DNA of 64,000 nt from Acidimicrobiales bacterium (GCA_020439505.1 JAGQSO010000043.1:1-64000), one strand, 5' to 3'. Shown: positions 47,903 to 56,154, counted from the stretch's first letter. Notes: a model not told the origin generated them from the letters alone. Program-made: numbers and translations.

Positions 47903-49264
47903 GTGGCCTGGCGCTCGATACCCCCGACGTTTCTCGCCGACCTCCGCGATCTGGTGGGACCGCGAAATCTGCTTACCGACCCGGATCTCACCATCGGGCA
48001 CCGAATCGACTGGACGGGAAGGTTCACCGCCGATCCGGTCCCTGTCGTTCGACCCGGCTCCGCCGGTGAGATCGCCGAACTTGTGACGCTTGCCCGACGT
48101 GACGGCATTGCGCTGGTTCCGCAGGGAGGCAATACGGGCCTGGTCGGCGGGGCAACCCCGATGGAGGGTGGCGTGGTGGTGGACATGAGGCGGCTCGGCC
48201 AGGTGTCCGATCTCGACCCTGTTGCCGGTCAGCTCACCGCCGGAGCCGGCGCGACCATCGGTGAGGTCCAGGCGGTGGCCCGGGGCGTGGGATGGGAGTA
48301 CGGGGTGGACTGGGCGGCACGCGACAGCGCCACGGTCGGTGGGTCGATCGCCACCGACGCCGGCGGTATTCGCTTCGTGGCCCACGGGGGTACGCGGCGT
48401 CAGTTGATCGGGATCGAGGCCGTGTTCGGATCGGGTGAACTCGTCTCGCACCTCCCGCGGGTGGAGAAGGACAACACCGGGTACCAGCTCGCCTCCCTGC
48501 TGTGCGGGAGCGAAGGAACGTTGGGCCTGGTCACGGCGGCCCGGCTGCGCCTGGTTCGCCCTCCTGGGCCGACGGTCGTGGCGCTGCTCGGCTTCTCCTC
48601 GGTCGCCGATGTGGTGAGCGGTGGGACCATGCTCCGGCTGGGGTCGCGCCCCCTGGCGTTGGAGTTGATGACGGCTCGGGGACTGGAGCTCGTCTGCCGT
48701 CACCTCGGGCTGACCCATCCTTTCGAAGACCGACAGGAGTACGTGCTGCTGGCCGAGCTCGAGGACCACGGGAACACGGTGCAGGCTGTCCTCGCGGAGA
48801 TGGAAGGGCTAACGGCGTCAGCGGTCGCGCTGGACGCCGCTTCTCAACTGCGCCTGTGGCGGTACCGGGAGGGTCACACCGAGGCGATATCGCGACTCGG
48901 ATCGGTCCACAAGCTCGACGTGACGCTTCCGCCGGGAGTACTCGCTGACTTCATCGCCGAGATCCCCGCGGCCGTGGCCGCGTTGAGGCCAAAGGCGACG
49001 GTGTGGCTGTTCGGCCATGTCGGAGACGGCAACATCCACGTCAACCTGACCGGACTCGATCCCGACGATGACGACATCGACGGGCTGGTCCTGACCGAGG
49101 TCGCCGCCCGGGGAGGAAGCATCTCGGCCGAGCACGGGATCGGTCGGGCCAAGCGGCGGTTCCTGTCCCTGGCTCATGGCGCGGCCGACCTCGCGGTCAT
49201 GGAAAGACTTCGGGCGGCACTCGACCCCGACCGGATCTGCAACCCCGGTGTACTGCTCCCCTGA
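47903..49264 (+). CDS. FAD-binding oxidoreductase (GlcD/D-2-hydroxyacid dehydrogenase-like)
   Basis: Flavoenzyme of about 453 aa of the FAD_binding_4 / FAD-oxidase_C type, oxidising a 2-hydroxy acid such as lactate, glycolate or 2-hydroxyglutarate. The FAD-binding segment is VPQGGNTGLVGGATP, and RDSATVGGSIATDAGG follows. The C-terminal domain has GHVGDGNIHVN with the metal-binding His pair and SAEHGIGRAKRRF. The start is unclear. The GTG at 47903 fits where homology begins; a GTG at 47834 would add 23 residues including two Cys, and neither has a ribosome site. The substrate cannot be told. Confidence 0.82.
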   Translation: MAWRSIPPTFLADLRDLVGPRNLLTDPDLTIGHRIDWTGRFTADPVPVVRPGSAGEIAELVTLARRDGIALVPQGGNTGLVGGATPMEGGVVVDMRRLGQVSDLDPVAGQLTAGAGATIGEVQAVARGVGWEYGVDWAARDSATVGGSIATDAGGIRFVAHGGTRRQLIGIEAVFGSGELVSHLPRVEKDNTGYQLASLLCGSEGTLGLVTAARLRLVRPPGPTVVALLGFSSVADVVSGGTMLRLGSRPLALELMTARGLELVCRHLGLTHPFEDRQEYVLLAELEDHGNTVQAVLAEMEGLTASAVALDAASQLRLWRYREGHTEAISRLGSVHKLDVTLPPGVLADFIAEIPAAVAALRPKATVWLFGHVGDGNIHVNLTGLDPDDDDIDGLVLTEVAARGGSISAEHGIGRAKRRFLSLAHGAADLAVMERLRAALDPDRICNPGVLLP

Positions 49265-49281
49265 CGGGCCCGTCGGCCCCT

Positions 49282-50052
49282 TCAGTCGAGGCCGAACCAG
49301 GTACCTCGGGACTCCAGGACAGCCTTGAGCGTCACGGGCTGATCGGTCATTATTCCGTCGACCCCGCGGTCGAGCAGCTCATGCATCTCGGTGGCGTCGT
49401 CGATGGTCCACACGTGGACCTGAAGTCCGGCATCGTGTGCCCGCGATACGAAGCGATCGTCGACCAGGCGAACGCCCTTCACCCGGTGGGGTACCTGCAC
49501 ACAGGCGCCGGCGACATCGCCGAGGGGAAGACCAAACGAGCCGGCCCTCAGACGTGCCACTCCTCGAGGGCCGAGAGAAGTGCACAGCTCAGGGCCCAGG
49601 ATGCCCCGCAGGCGCTCCAGGCGCTCATCGGAGAACGACCCGACGCAAACCCGCCCCACCGCTCCCGTGCGGCGCAAAACGGCGGCGAGCGATTCGACCG
49701 CCTCGTCGTGCTTGGGATCGATGTTGATCCTCACGTCGGGGAAGGCCGCGATCAGGTCCTCCATCAGCGGGATCGGTTCCCGTCCATCGACCCTCGCCTC
49801 CTTGACGAGGCGGTAGGGGAGTTGGCTCACCAGGCCGGACCGGTCGGTCACCCGGTCGAGACGGTCGTCATGGAAGGCCAGGCAGACCCCGTCGGAGGTG
49901 ACGTGGGCGTCCGTCTCGAGGTACGGATATCCCAGAGCGACCGCTCCTTCGAAGGCGGGCATCGTGTTCTCCGGCCATTGGCTGGCGCCGCCCCGGTGAG
50001 CGAAGGGCAGCGGTCCGGGGTGGTCCAGGAACGACCAGCGGCTCGACGGCAT
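49282..50052 (-). CDS. Glycerophosphodiester phosphodiesterase
   Basis: Hydrolyses glycerophosphodiesters to glycerol-3-phosphate and an alcohol; 256 aa with no signal peptide, so cytoplasmic (UgpQ-like). Metal and catalytic residues are in PFAHRGGASQWPENT, YLETDAHVTSDG and FHDDRLDRVTDRSG (His, Glu, Glu, Asp, His). The ATG at 50052 is preferred because it starts right before the HRG block and has TACCGT six bases upstream, a possible leaderless -10. An upstream GTG/ATG would add 15 residues. It is convergent with the GlcD-like gene. Confidence 0.88.
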   Translation of the reverse strand: MPSSRWSFLDHPGPLPFAHRGGASQWPENTMPAFEGAVALGYPYLETDAHVTSDGVCLAFHDDRLDRVTDRSGLVSQLPYRLVKEARVDGREPIPLMEDLIAAFPDVRINIDPKHDEAVESLAAVLRRTGAVGRVCVGSFSDERLERLRGILGPELCTSLGPRGVARLRAGSFGLPLGDVAGACVQVPHRVKGVRLVDDRFVSRAHDAGLQVHVWTIDDATEMHELLDRGVDGIMTDQPVTLKAVLESRGTWFGLD

Positions 50053-50058
50053 GGCGCC

Positions 50059-50064
50059 ACGGTA
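50059..50064 (-). promoter_or_regulatory. Candidate -10 box of a leaderless promoter (phosphodiesterase)
   Basis: On the minus strand TACCGT is six bases before the ATG, with no ribosome site. Confidence 0.35.
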
Positions 50065-50147
50065 GCCCCGCCCGTGTGGCCGTGGGGGGGAGGCCAAACG
50101 GCAGGTCAGGGGAGTGACAAATGGCCGAAAGGGTCAAAAGGCCTATT

Positions 50148-50208
50148 CATGTTCTGGCGCCGGGGCCGAAACATGCAGGGACAGCAAGCAGCCACCCCGC
50201 AAGGGGTG
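50148..50208 (+). promoter_or_regulatory. Structured leader of the first pilin gene
   Basis: CATGTT (50148-50153) can pair with AACATG (about 50170-50175). A second hairpin CACCCC-GCAA-GGGGTG lies at 50193-50208 with a GNRA-type loop, 36 bases before the start codon. It may protect the abundant mRNA or respond to a signal; no known riboswitch was recognised. Confidence 0.4.
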
Positions 50209-50235
50209 TCGAAACCATTCCTACCAAACAGGGAG

Positions 50236-50471
50236 ATCACCCCAATGCTCAGCAGCTACGAATTCCTCGCTTCCTACCTCCGTGCCCGCTTCGGTGACGA
50301 CGAGCGTGGCGCCTCCCTCGTGGAGTACGCCCTCCTCGTCGCCCTGATCGCCGTGGTGTGCATCGTGGCCGTGTCGTTCCTGGGCCGCAAGGCTTCCTCG
50401 AACTTCAACACCGTTGGCTCCTCCATCTCGGGTGCCGCCAGCAACTGATCCGGTTCCCTTCGGGGATCTGA
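50236..50471 (+). repeat. 236-bp direct repeat, copy 1 (pilin gene)
   Basis: Identical to 50621-50856 except for two synonymous third-position changes. It covers the last nine bases of the leader, the coding region and 23 bases after the stop. The period is 385 bases. Confidence 0.9.
50245..50448 (+). CDS. Flp/Fap-type pilin, copy 1
   Basis: Small type IVb (Flp) prepilin of 67 aa. The N-terminal polar region ends at DDERGASLVEYALLVALI: Gly followed by a conserved Glu at the fifth position of the mature protein and a hydrophobic helix, the classic prepilin-peptidase site. Mature pilin should be about 45 residues, secreted by a Tad system. No tad or prepilin peptidase gene is in the window. 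GGGAG precedes the ATG by nine bases. The coding sequence is followed at once by its own terminator, so it is monocistronic. The protein is identical to copy 2. Confidence 0.9.
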   Translation: MLSSYEFLASYLRARFGDDERGASLVEYALLVALIAVVCIVAVSFLGRKASSNFNTVGSSISGAASN

Positions 50472-50474
50472 TCT

Positions 50475-50506
50475 GAGAGGCCGGGTCCTTCGGGACCCGG
50501 CCTCTC
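50475..50506 (+). terminator. Terminator of pilin copy 1
   Basis: A perfect 14-bp stem GAGAGGCCGGGTCC and GGACCCGGCCTCTC closes a TTCG tetraloop and is followed by a short T-run (ACGTTTTCC). Strong Rho-independent terminator. Confidence 0.9.
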
Positions 50507-50567
50507 ACGTTTTCCCTCAAGTTCCCCCCGGAGGTAGCCGAGATTGGTAGGGCAAAAGCACTAGTGG

Positions 50568-50587
50568 CACCCTCAAAGGCGAGGGTG
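50568..50587 (+). promoter_or_regulatory. Leader hairpin of the second pilin gene
   Basis: CACCCTC-AAAGGC-GAGGGTG is a 7-bp hairpin 42 bases before the start codon. It occupies the same place as the CACCCC hairpin of copy 1 with different loop bases, so the stem position, rather than its sequence, is shared. Confidence 0.4.
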
Positions 50588-50620
50588 TGACTGGTGAAAC
50601 TCCCCTCGGACCCGAAAAGG

Positions 50621-50856
50621 ATCACCCCAATGCTCAGCAGCTACGAATTCCTCGCTTCCTACCTCCGTGCCCGCTTCGGTGACGACGAGCGTGGTGCCTC
50701 CCTCGTGGAGTACGCCCTCCTCGTCGCCCTGATCGCCGTGGTGTGCATCGTGGCCGTGTCGTTCCTGGGCCGCAAGGCTTCCTCGAACTTCAACACCGTC
50801 GGCTCCTCCATCTCGGGTGCCGCCAGCAACTGATCCGGTTCCCTTCGGGGATCTGA
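50621..50856 (+). repeat. 236-bp direct repeat, copy 2 (pilin gene)
   Basis: Second copy of the pilin repeat; differs from copy 1 only by T for C in the Gly codon of the DDERGA stretch and C for T in the Val codon of NTVGSS. Confidence 0.9.
50630..50833 (+). CDS. Flp/Fap-type pilin, copy 2
   Basis: 67-aa prepilin with exactly the same amino acid sequence as copy 1 and the same Gly-Ala-Ser-Leu-Val-Glu processing site. AAAAGG lies nine bases before the ATG. An in-frame GTG at 50594 would add 12 residues but the homology with copy 1 and the ribosome site favour the ATG. It has its own terminator and leader hairpin. The near-zero divergence points to recent duplication or ongoing gene conversion. 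Confidence 0.9.
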   Translation: MLSSYEFLASYLRARFGDDERGASLVEYALLVALIAVVCIVAVSFLGRKASSNFNTVGSSISGAASN

Positions 50857-50859
50857 ACA

Positions 50860-50897
50860 GGGTGAGGGCCGGGTCCTACGGGACCCGGCCCTCACCC
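50860..50897 (+). terminator. Terminator of pilin copy 2
   Basis: A perfect 17-bp stem GGGTGAGGGCCGGGTCC and GGACCCGGCCCTCACCC closes a TACG loop. It differs in sequence from the copy 1 terminator except the inner GGCCGGGTCC. It can also face the convergent aldehyde dehydrogenase gene. Confidence 0.85.
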
Positions 50898-50937
50898 GTT
50901 CTGTGGGTGTTCATCGTCGGTCAGACGGCGAACACAC

Positions 50938-52371
50938 CTACTCGGAGAAGAAGACGTTCTTGACCTCGGTGTAGGCGTCCATTGCCTGCATGCCCAGTTC
51001 TCGGCCCAGGCCCGACTTCTTGAACCCACCGAAGGGTGCCTCAACCCGTACCGACCGGTTCGTGTTGACCGACAGGGTCCCGGTCCTCAGCGAACGCGCC
51101 ACCCGGATCGCTCGGGTCGCTGAGCCGGTCCACAGCGAGCCTGACAGCCCGTAGTCGCTGTCGTTGGCGACGCGAATCGACTCTTCCTCGCTGTCGAAGG
51201 GGAGGATCGAGGCCACCGGGCCGAAGATCTCCTCCCGGGCAACCCGCATGGAGTTGTCGACGTCGGCGACCACCGCCGGGGTGAGGAAGTAGCCGTCCCC
51301 GCCGGGGTCGACACCACCCTGCACCACGCGTGCCCCTTCGCTGGCTGCGATCTCGACGTAATCGAGTGCCACCTGACGTTGTCCGGCCGAGATCAGGGGG
51401 CCCATCTCGGTCGCGGTGTCGAGCGGGTCCCCGACCGCAATCGAGGAGGAACGCTCGCAGAAGAGGTCCACGAAGCGGTCGTAGACGGGGCGTTCGACCA
51501 GGATCCGGCTACGGGCACAGCAGTCCTGGCCGGCGTTGCCGAACACCGACATCGGCAGATCCGCCGCCGCGGCTTCGACATCCGCGTCGGCGAAGACGAT
51601 CGCCGCGGACTTGCCGCCCAACTCGAGTGAGACCCGCGCGATGTGGTCAGCCGACGCCTTGAGGATCGAGGCTCCCGTTGTCGTCTCACCGGTGAAGGAG
51701 ACCTTTGCCGTGCGGGGGTCACCGACCAGCGCGTCACCGATGATTCCGCCCGGTCCGGGCAGGACGTGGACGTGATCGGCAGGTACGCCGGCGTCGACCA
51801 GGATGTCTCCCAGCAGGAGGGCGGTCAGCGGGGTCAGGGAGGCGGGCTTTAGAACCACCGGGTTTCCACAGGCAAGGGCGGGAGCGAGTTTCCAGCAGGC
51901 GATCAGCAGCGGGAAGTTCCACGGCACGATGAGGGCGACGGGACCGACCGGCTCACGCAGAACGACATCGAGGCCGGCGTCTTGGACTGGTACGACCGAT
52001 CCCATGTGTTTGTTGGCCGCCCCGGCGTAGTACTCGAAGGTGGCTGCGGCGGCGCCAACCTCCCAGCGGGCATCGCCGATGGGATGTCCGGCGCCACGGG
52101 CCTCCGTGGTGGCCAGGAGGTCCTCCCGCTCCCGGATCAGGGCTGCCACTCGGTGGAGGACCCGGCCCCGCTCGGTGGCGTTGGTTCTGGCCCATGTTCC
52201 ACGACCGTCGTCGAAGGCCCGCTGGGCCGCACCCATGGCGGCGTCGACGTCGGCGGGACCGGCCTTGGCCACCTCGGCCAGGACTTTTCCGGTTGCGGGC
52301 TCGATCACGTTGAAGGTCTCGCCGGTGGACGAGGGGATCCGGTGTCCTGAGATGATCAGGTTCTCGGGCAT
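50938..52371 (-). CDS. NAD(P)-dependent aldehyde dehydrogenase
   Basis: Oxidises an aldehyde to the acid, 477 aa, cytoplasmic. The general base is in VSLELGGKSAAIVFAD (Glu) and the nucleophile is in FGNAGQDCCARSR. The cofactor-binding region has PWNFPLLIACWKLAPAL and FTGETTTGA. It looks like the betaine- or aminoaldehyde-dehydrogenase group, but substrate is not fixed. GGAG is eight bases before the ATG. It is divergent from the SDR gene, with a perfect inverted repeat between them. Confidence 0.92.
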   Translation of the reverse strand: MPENLIISGHRIPSSTGETFNVIEPATGKVLAEVAKAGPADVDAAMGAAQRAFDDGRGTWARTNATERGRVLHRVAALIREREDLLATTEARGAGHPIGDARWEVGAAAATFEYYAGAANKHMGSVVPVQDAGLDVVLREPVGPVALIVPWNFPLLIACWKLAPALACGNPVVLKPASLTPLTALLLGDILVDAGVPADHVHVLPGPGGIIGDALVGDPRTAKVSFTGETTTGASILKASADHIARVSLELGGKSAAIVFADADVEAAAADLPMSVFGNAGQDCCARSRILVERPVYDRFVDLFCERSSSIAVGDPLDTATEMGPLISAGQRQVALDYVEIAASEGARVVQGGVDPGGDGYFLTPAVVADVDNSMRVAREEIFGPVASILPFDSEEESIRVANDSDYGLSGSLWTGSATRAIRVARSLRTGTLSVNTNRSVRVEAPFGGFKKSGLGRELGMQAMDAYTEVKNVFFSE

Positions 52372-52444
52372 TGGTGGGCTCCTCGGTCGAAGTTGGGCCT
52401 GGGCTGGACCGGGGACCCGGCCGACAGGGCATCATACGGAGTCC

Positions 52445-52465
52445 ACCCCGGCCGCTGGCCGGGGT
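52445..52465. promoter_or_regulatory. Perfect inverted repeat between aldehyde dehydrogenase and SDR genes
   Basis: ACCCCGGCC (52445-52453), spacer GCT, GGCCGGGGT (52457-52465). Nine-base arms in a divergent promoter region suggest an operator for both genes. A fortuitous hairpin in GC-rich DNA is the alternative. Confidence 0.45.
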
Positions 52466-52501
52466 CCCACGGGTCGGGACGGCCCATCCATCGGAGGATC
52501 A

Positions 52502-53272
52502 ATGGAACGCTTGTCAGGCAAGGTCGCTCTCATCACCGGAGCCGGCGGAGGGATGGGCAGGGTGGCGGCCGAGCGCTTTGCCGCCGAGGGGGCCCGGGTG
52601 GCTGTGGTAGACGTCGTCGAGAACCCCGACGTAGTCGATGCGATCACCGCGGCGGGTGGCGAGGCGATCACGGTTGCTGCCGACGTGCGGGACAGTGCCG
52701 CCGTTCACGCCGCGGTCGAGCGTACGGTGGATGCCTTCGGCGGTCTGGACATCCTGTACAACAACGCGGGCGTGAGCCTGGGAGATGATGACGACGCGGT
52801 CTCGACCCCCGAGGCGACCTGGGAACTGACCATGGACGTCAACGTCAAAGGCCTCTGGCTGTGCTGCAAGGCGGGTATCCCGGCGATGCTCGACAGCGGT
52901 GGAGGCTCGATCATCAACGTGGCGTCCTTTGTGGCCCACCTCGGCGCCGCCACCCCACAGCTCGCCTACACCACCTCGAAGGGTGCCGTGCTGTCGATGA
53001 CCCGCGAGATCGCCGTCATCTACGCGCGTCAGGGGATCCGGGCCAACGCCTTGTGTCCGGGACCGGTCCTCACGCCGCTGCTGGCCCAGTACCTCAACAC
53101 CGAGGAGCGTAGGAACCGCCGTCTGGTCCACATCCCGATGGGCCGGTTCGGTGAGGCCGAGGAGATGGTGAACGGTGCGCTCTTCCTGGCATCGGACGAG
53201 TCCAGCTACATGACCGGTCAGTCATTGCTCATCGACGGCGGTATCACCGCGGCCTACACCACTCCGGAGTGA
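52502..53272 (+). CDS. Short-chain dehydrogenase/reductase (SDR)
   Basis: Classical SDR of 256 aa. Cofactor motif GAGGGMGRVAAERF, with an acidic VVDVVE after beta-2 favouring NAD(H). NNAGV follows, and the catalytic Tyr and Lys are in LAYTTSKGA. The C-terminal DGGITAAYT is usual. Oxidises or reduces an alcohol or ketone; substrate unknown. The ATG has GGAGG at 52494-52498; the frame is open far upstream but that lies inside the opposite aldehyde dehydrogenase gene. Context suggests a catabolic role shared with that enzyme. Confidence 0.9.
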   Translation: MERLSGKVALITGAGGGMGRVAAERFAAEGARVAVVDVVENPDVVDAITAAGGEAITVAADVRDSAAVHAAVERTVDAFGGLDILYNNAGVSLGDDDDAVSTPEATWELTMDVNVKGLWLCCKAGIPAMLDSGGGSIINVASFVAHLGAATPQLAYTTSKGAVLSMTREIAVIYARQGIRANALCPGPVLTPLLAQYLNTEERRNRRLVHIPMGRFGEAEEMVNGALFLASDESSYMTGQSLLIDGGITAAYTTPE

Positions 53273-53324
53273 ACTCCCAGGGCCGTGCCCGACGGGCCTG
53301 GGTCCTCGACTCGGCCGCGCCCCC

Positions 53325-54677
53325 TCAGACGGGAACGCTCCCATCGGCCGGAATTGGACGGTCGGGGTCCGGGTCCGGGTGATCCAGGTACAGCCACAGG
53401 GTTGAGGCCAACACGACGAGGAAACCGAGATAGTCGTGCTGGAAGGTCCTGGACGGGAGTACCAGGAACCAGAGACCGACCGCCGCGGCCACCGGCACCA
53501 CGGTGAGCCGGCCAGCCCGTCGCGCGATCACCAAGGGCAGGGTAAGAGCCAGGGCCTCGCACACCACCGTGGCCGCGGCTAGGACCGGACCCTGGAAGAT
53601 TCCGGGCGCGATGACGGGCAAGCCGATTCCGCTGGCCGGGTACACCATGTCGGTCAGTCCGAAGTTGAAGAGTATGGCGTCCTCGATGAACGCTCCGGGG
53701 GAGGCGAGTGCGAAGGGGATACAGGTTGCGGCGAGGAACGCCGGTGCCGGCCACCAGCGTCGCAAGGCGCGACGCCCATGGTTCTCGGCCACCCACCAGG
53801 CGAGTGGTGGGAGTGCGATCAGGAACAGGAATTTGAACGACACAGCTACGCCGATCATCAGCGCCGCCAGACGGGGCCGTCGGCTGGCGTAGAGGCAAGC
53901 CAGGATGAACAAAGTGCTGGGAATGGCGTCGTTCCGTCCCCAGGTGGCGAAGGCGACCGTAAAGGCGCTGCCCAGGGTCAGAATGGCCGACGCCCTCGCC
54001 CATGGCGCCTCGGGCCTGAACGCGAAGTGCGCCGCCGTTACCAGGAGAAGACCCAGAGCGATGTAGCGCGGATCCCACGACAGCCCCGCCACGTCGCTCA
54101 GGGCCATGAAGGGAACCTGGACCAGGAACGCCCCGGGTAGGTAGGGGTAGTGGCGGACCAGTGGGTTCAGGCTCGGTCGGTCATTGACCCCCAGGGTCCT
54201 CCACCATGGAGGCAGGTCACGGGTGTAGTCGACGGTGTAAGGGTTGTGCCCGTCCATCACCGCTCGGGCTGCGGCTCGGGTGGCGATGACGCCGCCGTCG
54301 TGAGTCCGGGTCCACTGGACCTTCGTCGAGTCGGTGAGGTTCGCGTGGAACGCGACCGCGGTCGGAACGACGGTGAGCAGGAGGGCCATGGCGATCACCC
54401 ATCGCCCGGGGCGGAGGATCCGCAGCACCGCGGGGAGGGCAACCGAGGTGAGGATGGCCGATCTCGCTAGTGGACCGAGCGAGTAGGGGCGCCAGGCTGA
54501 CGAGTCGAGTTGGACTGCGGAGAGGGTCGCCAGGAGGGCCAAGGCGAGGTAGATCCCGTCGGACTGCCTGCTGCCGAGGCGTTCCCCGGCCGGAGGAACC
54601 GGCGAGTCCAGATCGGTCGGCGGCAGGGAACCGGTCCGATCGATGCCTCCTGGGTTAGCTGCGCTTCGATCGGACAT
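53325..54677 (-). CDS. GT87-like polytopic membrane protein, probable mannosyltransferase
   Basis: Membrane protein of 450 aa with about ten segments and the layout of GT87/DUF2029 transferases, GT-C enzymes known from mycobacterial glycolipid synthesis. The first loop has ARAVMDGHNPYTVDYTRD and later NPLVRHYPYLPGAFLVQV. A cytoplasmic-end WGRNDAIPS element recurs in the family. The sugar donor is probably a lipid phosphate. GAGGTGAC directly precedes the ATG and acts as ribosome site; it is also an arm of an inverted repeat. It lies far from the main glycan locus. Confidence 0.75.
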   Translation of the reverse strand: MSDRSAANPGGIDRTGSLPPTDLDSPVPPAGERLGSRQSDGIYLALALLATLSAVQLDSSAWRPYSLGPLARSAILTSVALPAVLRILRPGRWVIAMALLLTVVPTAVAFHANLTDSTKVQWTRTHDGGVIATRAAARAVMDGHNPYTVDYTRDLPPWWRTLGVNDRPSLNPLVRHYPYLPGAFLVQVPFMALSDVAGLSWDPRYIALGLLLVTAAHFAFRPEAPWARASAILTLGSAFTVAFATWGRNDAIPSTLFILACLYASRRPRLAALMIGVAVSFKFLFLIALPPLAWWVAENHGRRALRRWWPAPAFLAATCIPFALASPGAFIEDAILFNFGLTDMVYPASGIGLPVIAPGIFQGPVLAAATVVCEALALTLPLVIARRAGRLTVVPVAAAVGLWFLVLPSRTFQHDYLGFLVVLASTLWLYLDHPDPDPDRPIPADGSVPV

Positions 54678-54725
54678 GTCACCTCACCTTTCGGACGTCG
54701 GGGTCCATTACTGAGGTGACGTCCG
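54678..54725. promoter_or_regulatory. Interleaved inverted repeats in the GT87/GS-like divergent region
   Basis: GTCACCTCA (54678-54686) pairs with TGAGGTGAC (54712-54720), and CGGACGTC (54692-54699) with GACGTCCG (54718-54725). The left arm is also the ribosome site of the leftward gene. This could be an operator array or an RNA switch over that site; no known regulator consensus fits. Confidence 0.4.
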
Positions 54726-54780
54726 GCCGCGGTTCGCGCTGGTCGTATTGTTTCGATCCAATGTCGATCAGGGAGAAATG

Positions 54781-56154
54781 ATGGAACGGGTTGTGGTCCC
54801 AGTCGAGGCGCTCAGGGCCTCCATCGAATCCGGCGAGGTGGATACCGTGCTGGTCGTCTTCCCGGACCTTCAGGGGCGCCTGGTAGGCAAGCGGGTGACG
54901 GGGTCCTTCTTTCTCGAACGGGTGGTGGACGGCTCGGTGGAGGCCTGCAACTACTTGCTGGCGGTCGACGTCGAGATGAACCCGCTACCGGGCTACCGGG
55001 CCTTCAACTGGGACCAGGGTTACGGGGACTTCTCGGCCGTGCCCGACCTCTCGACCATCCGCATGGTGCCGTGGCTCACCAAGACGGCTCTCGTCATGTG
55101 CGACCTGGTCGACGAGGGAAAGCGCCAGCCCATCGAGGTGTCGCCCCGCCGAATCCTTCAGCAGATGGAAGCGCGGGCCGCCGAGCGGGGGATGGTGGTC
55201 AACATCGGAGCCGAGCTCGAGTTCTTCCTGTTCAAGGACTCCTATGCCGAGGCTGCCGCCAAGCGCTATCACGGGCTCGTTCCCCACTCCGACGTGATCG
55301 AGGACTACCACATCCTCCAGACCACCCGCGACGAGTACCTGATTCGTGACATCCGCAACGGCCTGGAAGGTGCCGGCGTACCGGTCGAGTTCTCCAAGGG
55401 AGAGGCGGGCAAGGGTCAACACGAGATCAACCTCAAGTACGCGACGGCGACCGAGATGGCCGACCGGAACACCATCTACAAGAACGCCGCCAAGGAGATC
55501 GCCGACCAGCACGGTCGATCGGTCACCTTCATGGCCAAATACGACATGGCCGAGGTGGGCTCGTCCTGCCACATCCATTCGAGCCTGTGGAACTCTGACA
55601 ACACCGCCAGCCTCATGTGGGACGAAGCCGCACCGCATCACATGTCGGTGAGCTTCCGTCACTGGCTCGGAGGCCTCGTCCACGCGTCGAGGGAGCTGAG
55701 CCTGCTGTTCGCCCCGACCGTCAACTCCTACAAGCGGTTCCAGCCCGACTCGTGGGCACCGACCGCCGTTGCCTGGGGTATCGACAACCGGACCTGCGGG
55801 TTGAGGCTGGTCGGCCACGGCCAGGGCTACCGGGTCGAGTCCAGGATCCCCGGTGCCGACGTCAACAGCTACCTGGCCTTCGCCGGGGTTATGGCGGCGG
55901 GCCTGTGGGGCCTCGAGCATGAACTGGACCCGGGTGAACCGCTCGTCGGCAACGCCTACACCGATCCAGCGGTCACCCACATTCCCTCCACCTTGGTGGA
56001 GGCGATCGAGTTGTTCCGGACGTCGGAGGTCGCTCGGTGGGCCTTTGGCGAGGACGTGCACCACCACATCCTCAACACCGCCGAGCAGGAGTGGGCCGCA
56101 TTCAACCGCACCGTCACCGACTGGGAGCTGCGGCGCAACTTCGAGCAGTTCTGA
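54781..56154 (+). CDS. Glutamine synthetase family protein (GlnA-like ligase)
   Basis: ATP-dependent ligase of 457 aa joining glutamate to ammonia or an amine. Key blocks are NIGAELEFFLF (metal Glu), EFSKGEAGKGQHEINLKYA, SSCHIHSSLW, and PTVNSYKRFQPDSWAP, which correspond to the active-site strands. The N-terminal beta-grasp region is short and divergent from GlnA-I, which fits the GlnA3/GlnA4 type gamma-glutamyl ligases that act on polyamines or ethanolamine. GGGAG five bases before the ATG at 54781 decides between that start and an ATG three bases earlier. A plain glutamine synthetase is possible but less likely. Confidence 0.85.
   Translation: MERVVVPVEALRASIESGEVDTVLVVFPDLQGRLVGKRVTGSFFLERVVDGSVEACNYLLAVDVEMNPLPGYRAFNWDQGYGDFSAVPDLSTIRMVPWLTKTALVMCDLVDEGKRQPIEVSPRRILQQMEARAAERGMVVNIGAELEFFLFKDSYAEAAAKRYHGLVPHSDVIEDYHILQTTRDEYLIRDIRNGLEGAGVPVEFSKGEAGKGQHEINLKYATATEMADRNTIYKNAAKEIADQHGRSVTFMAKYDMAEVGSSCHIHSSLWNSDNTASLMWDEAAPHHMSVSFRHWLGGLVHASRELSLLFAPTVNSYKRFQPDSWAPTAVAWGIDNRTCGLRLVGHGQGYRVESRIPGADVNSYLAFAGVMAAGLWGLEHELDPGEPLVGNAYTDPAVTHIPSTLVEAIELFRTSEVARWAFGEDVHHHILNTAEQEWAAFNRTVTDWELRRNFEQF

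Noticed and set aside
50148-50208. c-di-GMP riboswitch (GEMM type) in the first pilin leader
   Set aside because: GGGACAGCAAGC resembles part of a GEMM core, but the other conserved strands are missing.
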